Origin: Streptococcus pseudopneumoniae
Lineage (GTDB): Bacteria; Bacillota; Bacilli; Lactobacillales; Streptococcaceae
DNA: 37,272 bases
Assembly (NCBI RefSeq): GCF_001074825.1
Contig: NZ_JUPG01000007.1
Coordinates: 1 to 37,272 of the forward strand
Reading direction: 5' to 3'
A model generated the notes under the pieces. That model had not been told where the DNA came from and did not search any database. It was given only the letters and a program-made list of their open reading frames with translations. Below, piece after piece: positions 37,265-37,272 of the stretch (positions within the stretch are counted from its first letter, which is position 1; every line of letters starts with the position of its first letter). Position numbers and translations under genes: made by a program.

Positions 37265-37272
37265 TATTGAAC

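Overview
The window is low-GC Firmicute DNA and almost certainly comes from a mitis-group Streptococcus (S. mitis, S. oralis, S. pseudopneumoniae or S. pneumoniae). The evidence is a serine-rich-repeat adhesin with a KxYKxGKxW-type signal peptide, two choline-binding proteins, a BOX element, and the pneumococcal-type fatty-acid cluster with FabM, FabT and FabK. I cannot fix the species from sequence alone.

Layout. (1) 1-7222, minus strand: a giant serine-rich-repeat surface adhesin. Its C-terminus lies beyond the left edge. The reading frame is broken near 5660-5700, so only the first 521 codons form an uninterrupted ORF. (2) 7223-8192: a long AT-rich intergenic stretch with the adhesin promoter, an AT dinucleotide run, a BOX element, a diverged direct duplication and a strong hairpin terminator. 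(3) 8193-9737, minus: prfC. (4) 9972-10461, plus: two small overlapping genes, the second with a DUF4160-like sequence, followed by a candidate small RNA. (5) 10786-15517, plus: gatCAB, then efp, an Asp23/Gls24-family gene and nusB. (6) 15631-26187, minus: the complete type II fatty-acid synthesis cluster, in transcription order fabM, fabT, fabH, acpP, fabK, fabD, fabG, fabF, accB, fabZ, accC, accD, accA. (7) 26396-29622, plus: lysC, a DUF956 gene and serS, the last behind a serine T-box leader. (8) 29646-32656, minus: a TDT-family transporter, an AhpD-like protein and an AgcS amino-acid symporter under a glycine riboswitch. (9) 33039-37175, minus: a lipoprotein with two tandem modules and two adjacent choline-binding proteins.

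How it works together. The centre is core metabolism and translation. GatCAB corrects mischarged tRNA, EF-P and RF3 act at the ribosome, NusB in rRNA transcription. The fab/acc block makes malonyl-CoA, elongates acyl-ACP, and branches to unsaturated acids through FabM under the FabT repressor. Both ends carry cell-surface genes, which are the variable part. Several transcription units have close-to-consensus sigma-A promoters with 17-bp spacers.

I did not find a clearly new multi-gene system. The observations most worth following are the frameshift in the adhesin, a module that sits N-terminal in one choline-binding protein and C-terminal in its neighbour, the phased direct repeats upstream of that pair, the small-RNA locus beside the two small genes, and the duplicated element after prfC.
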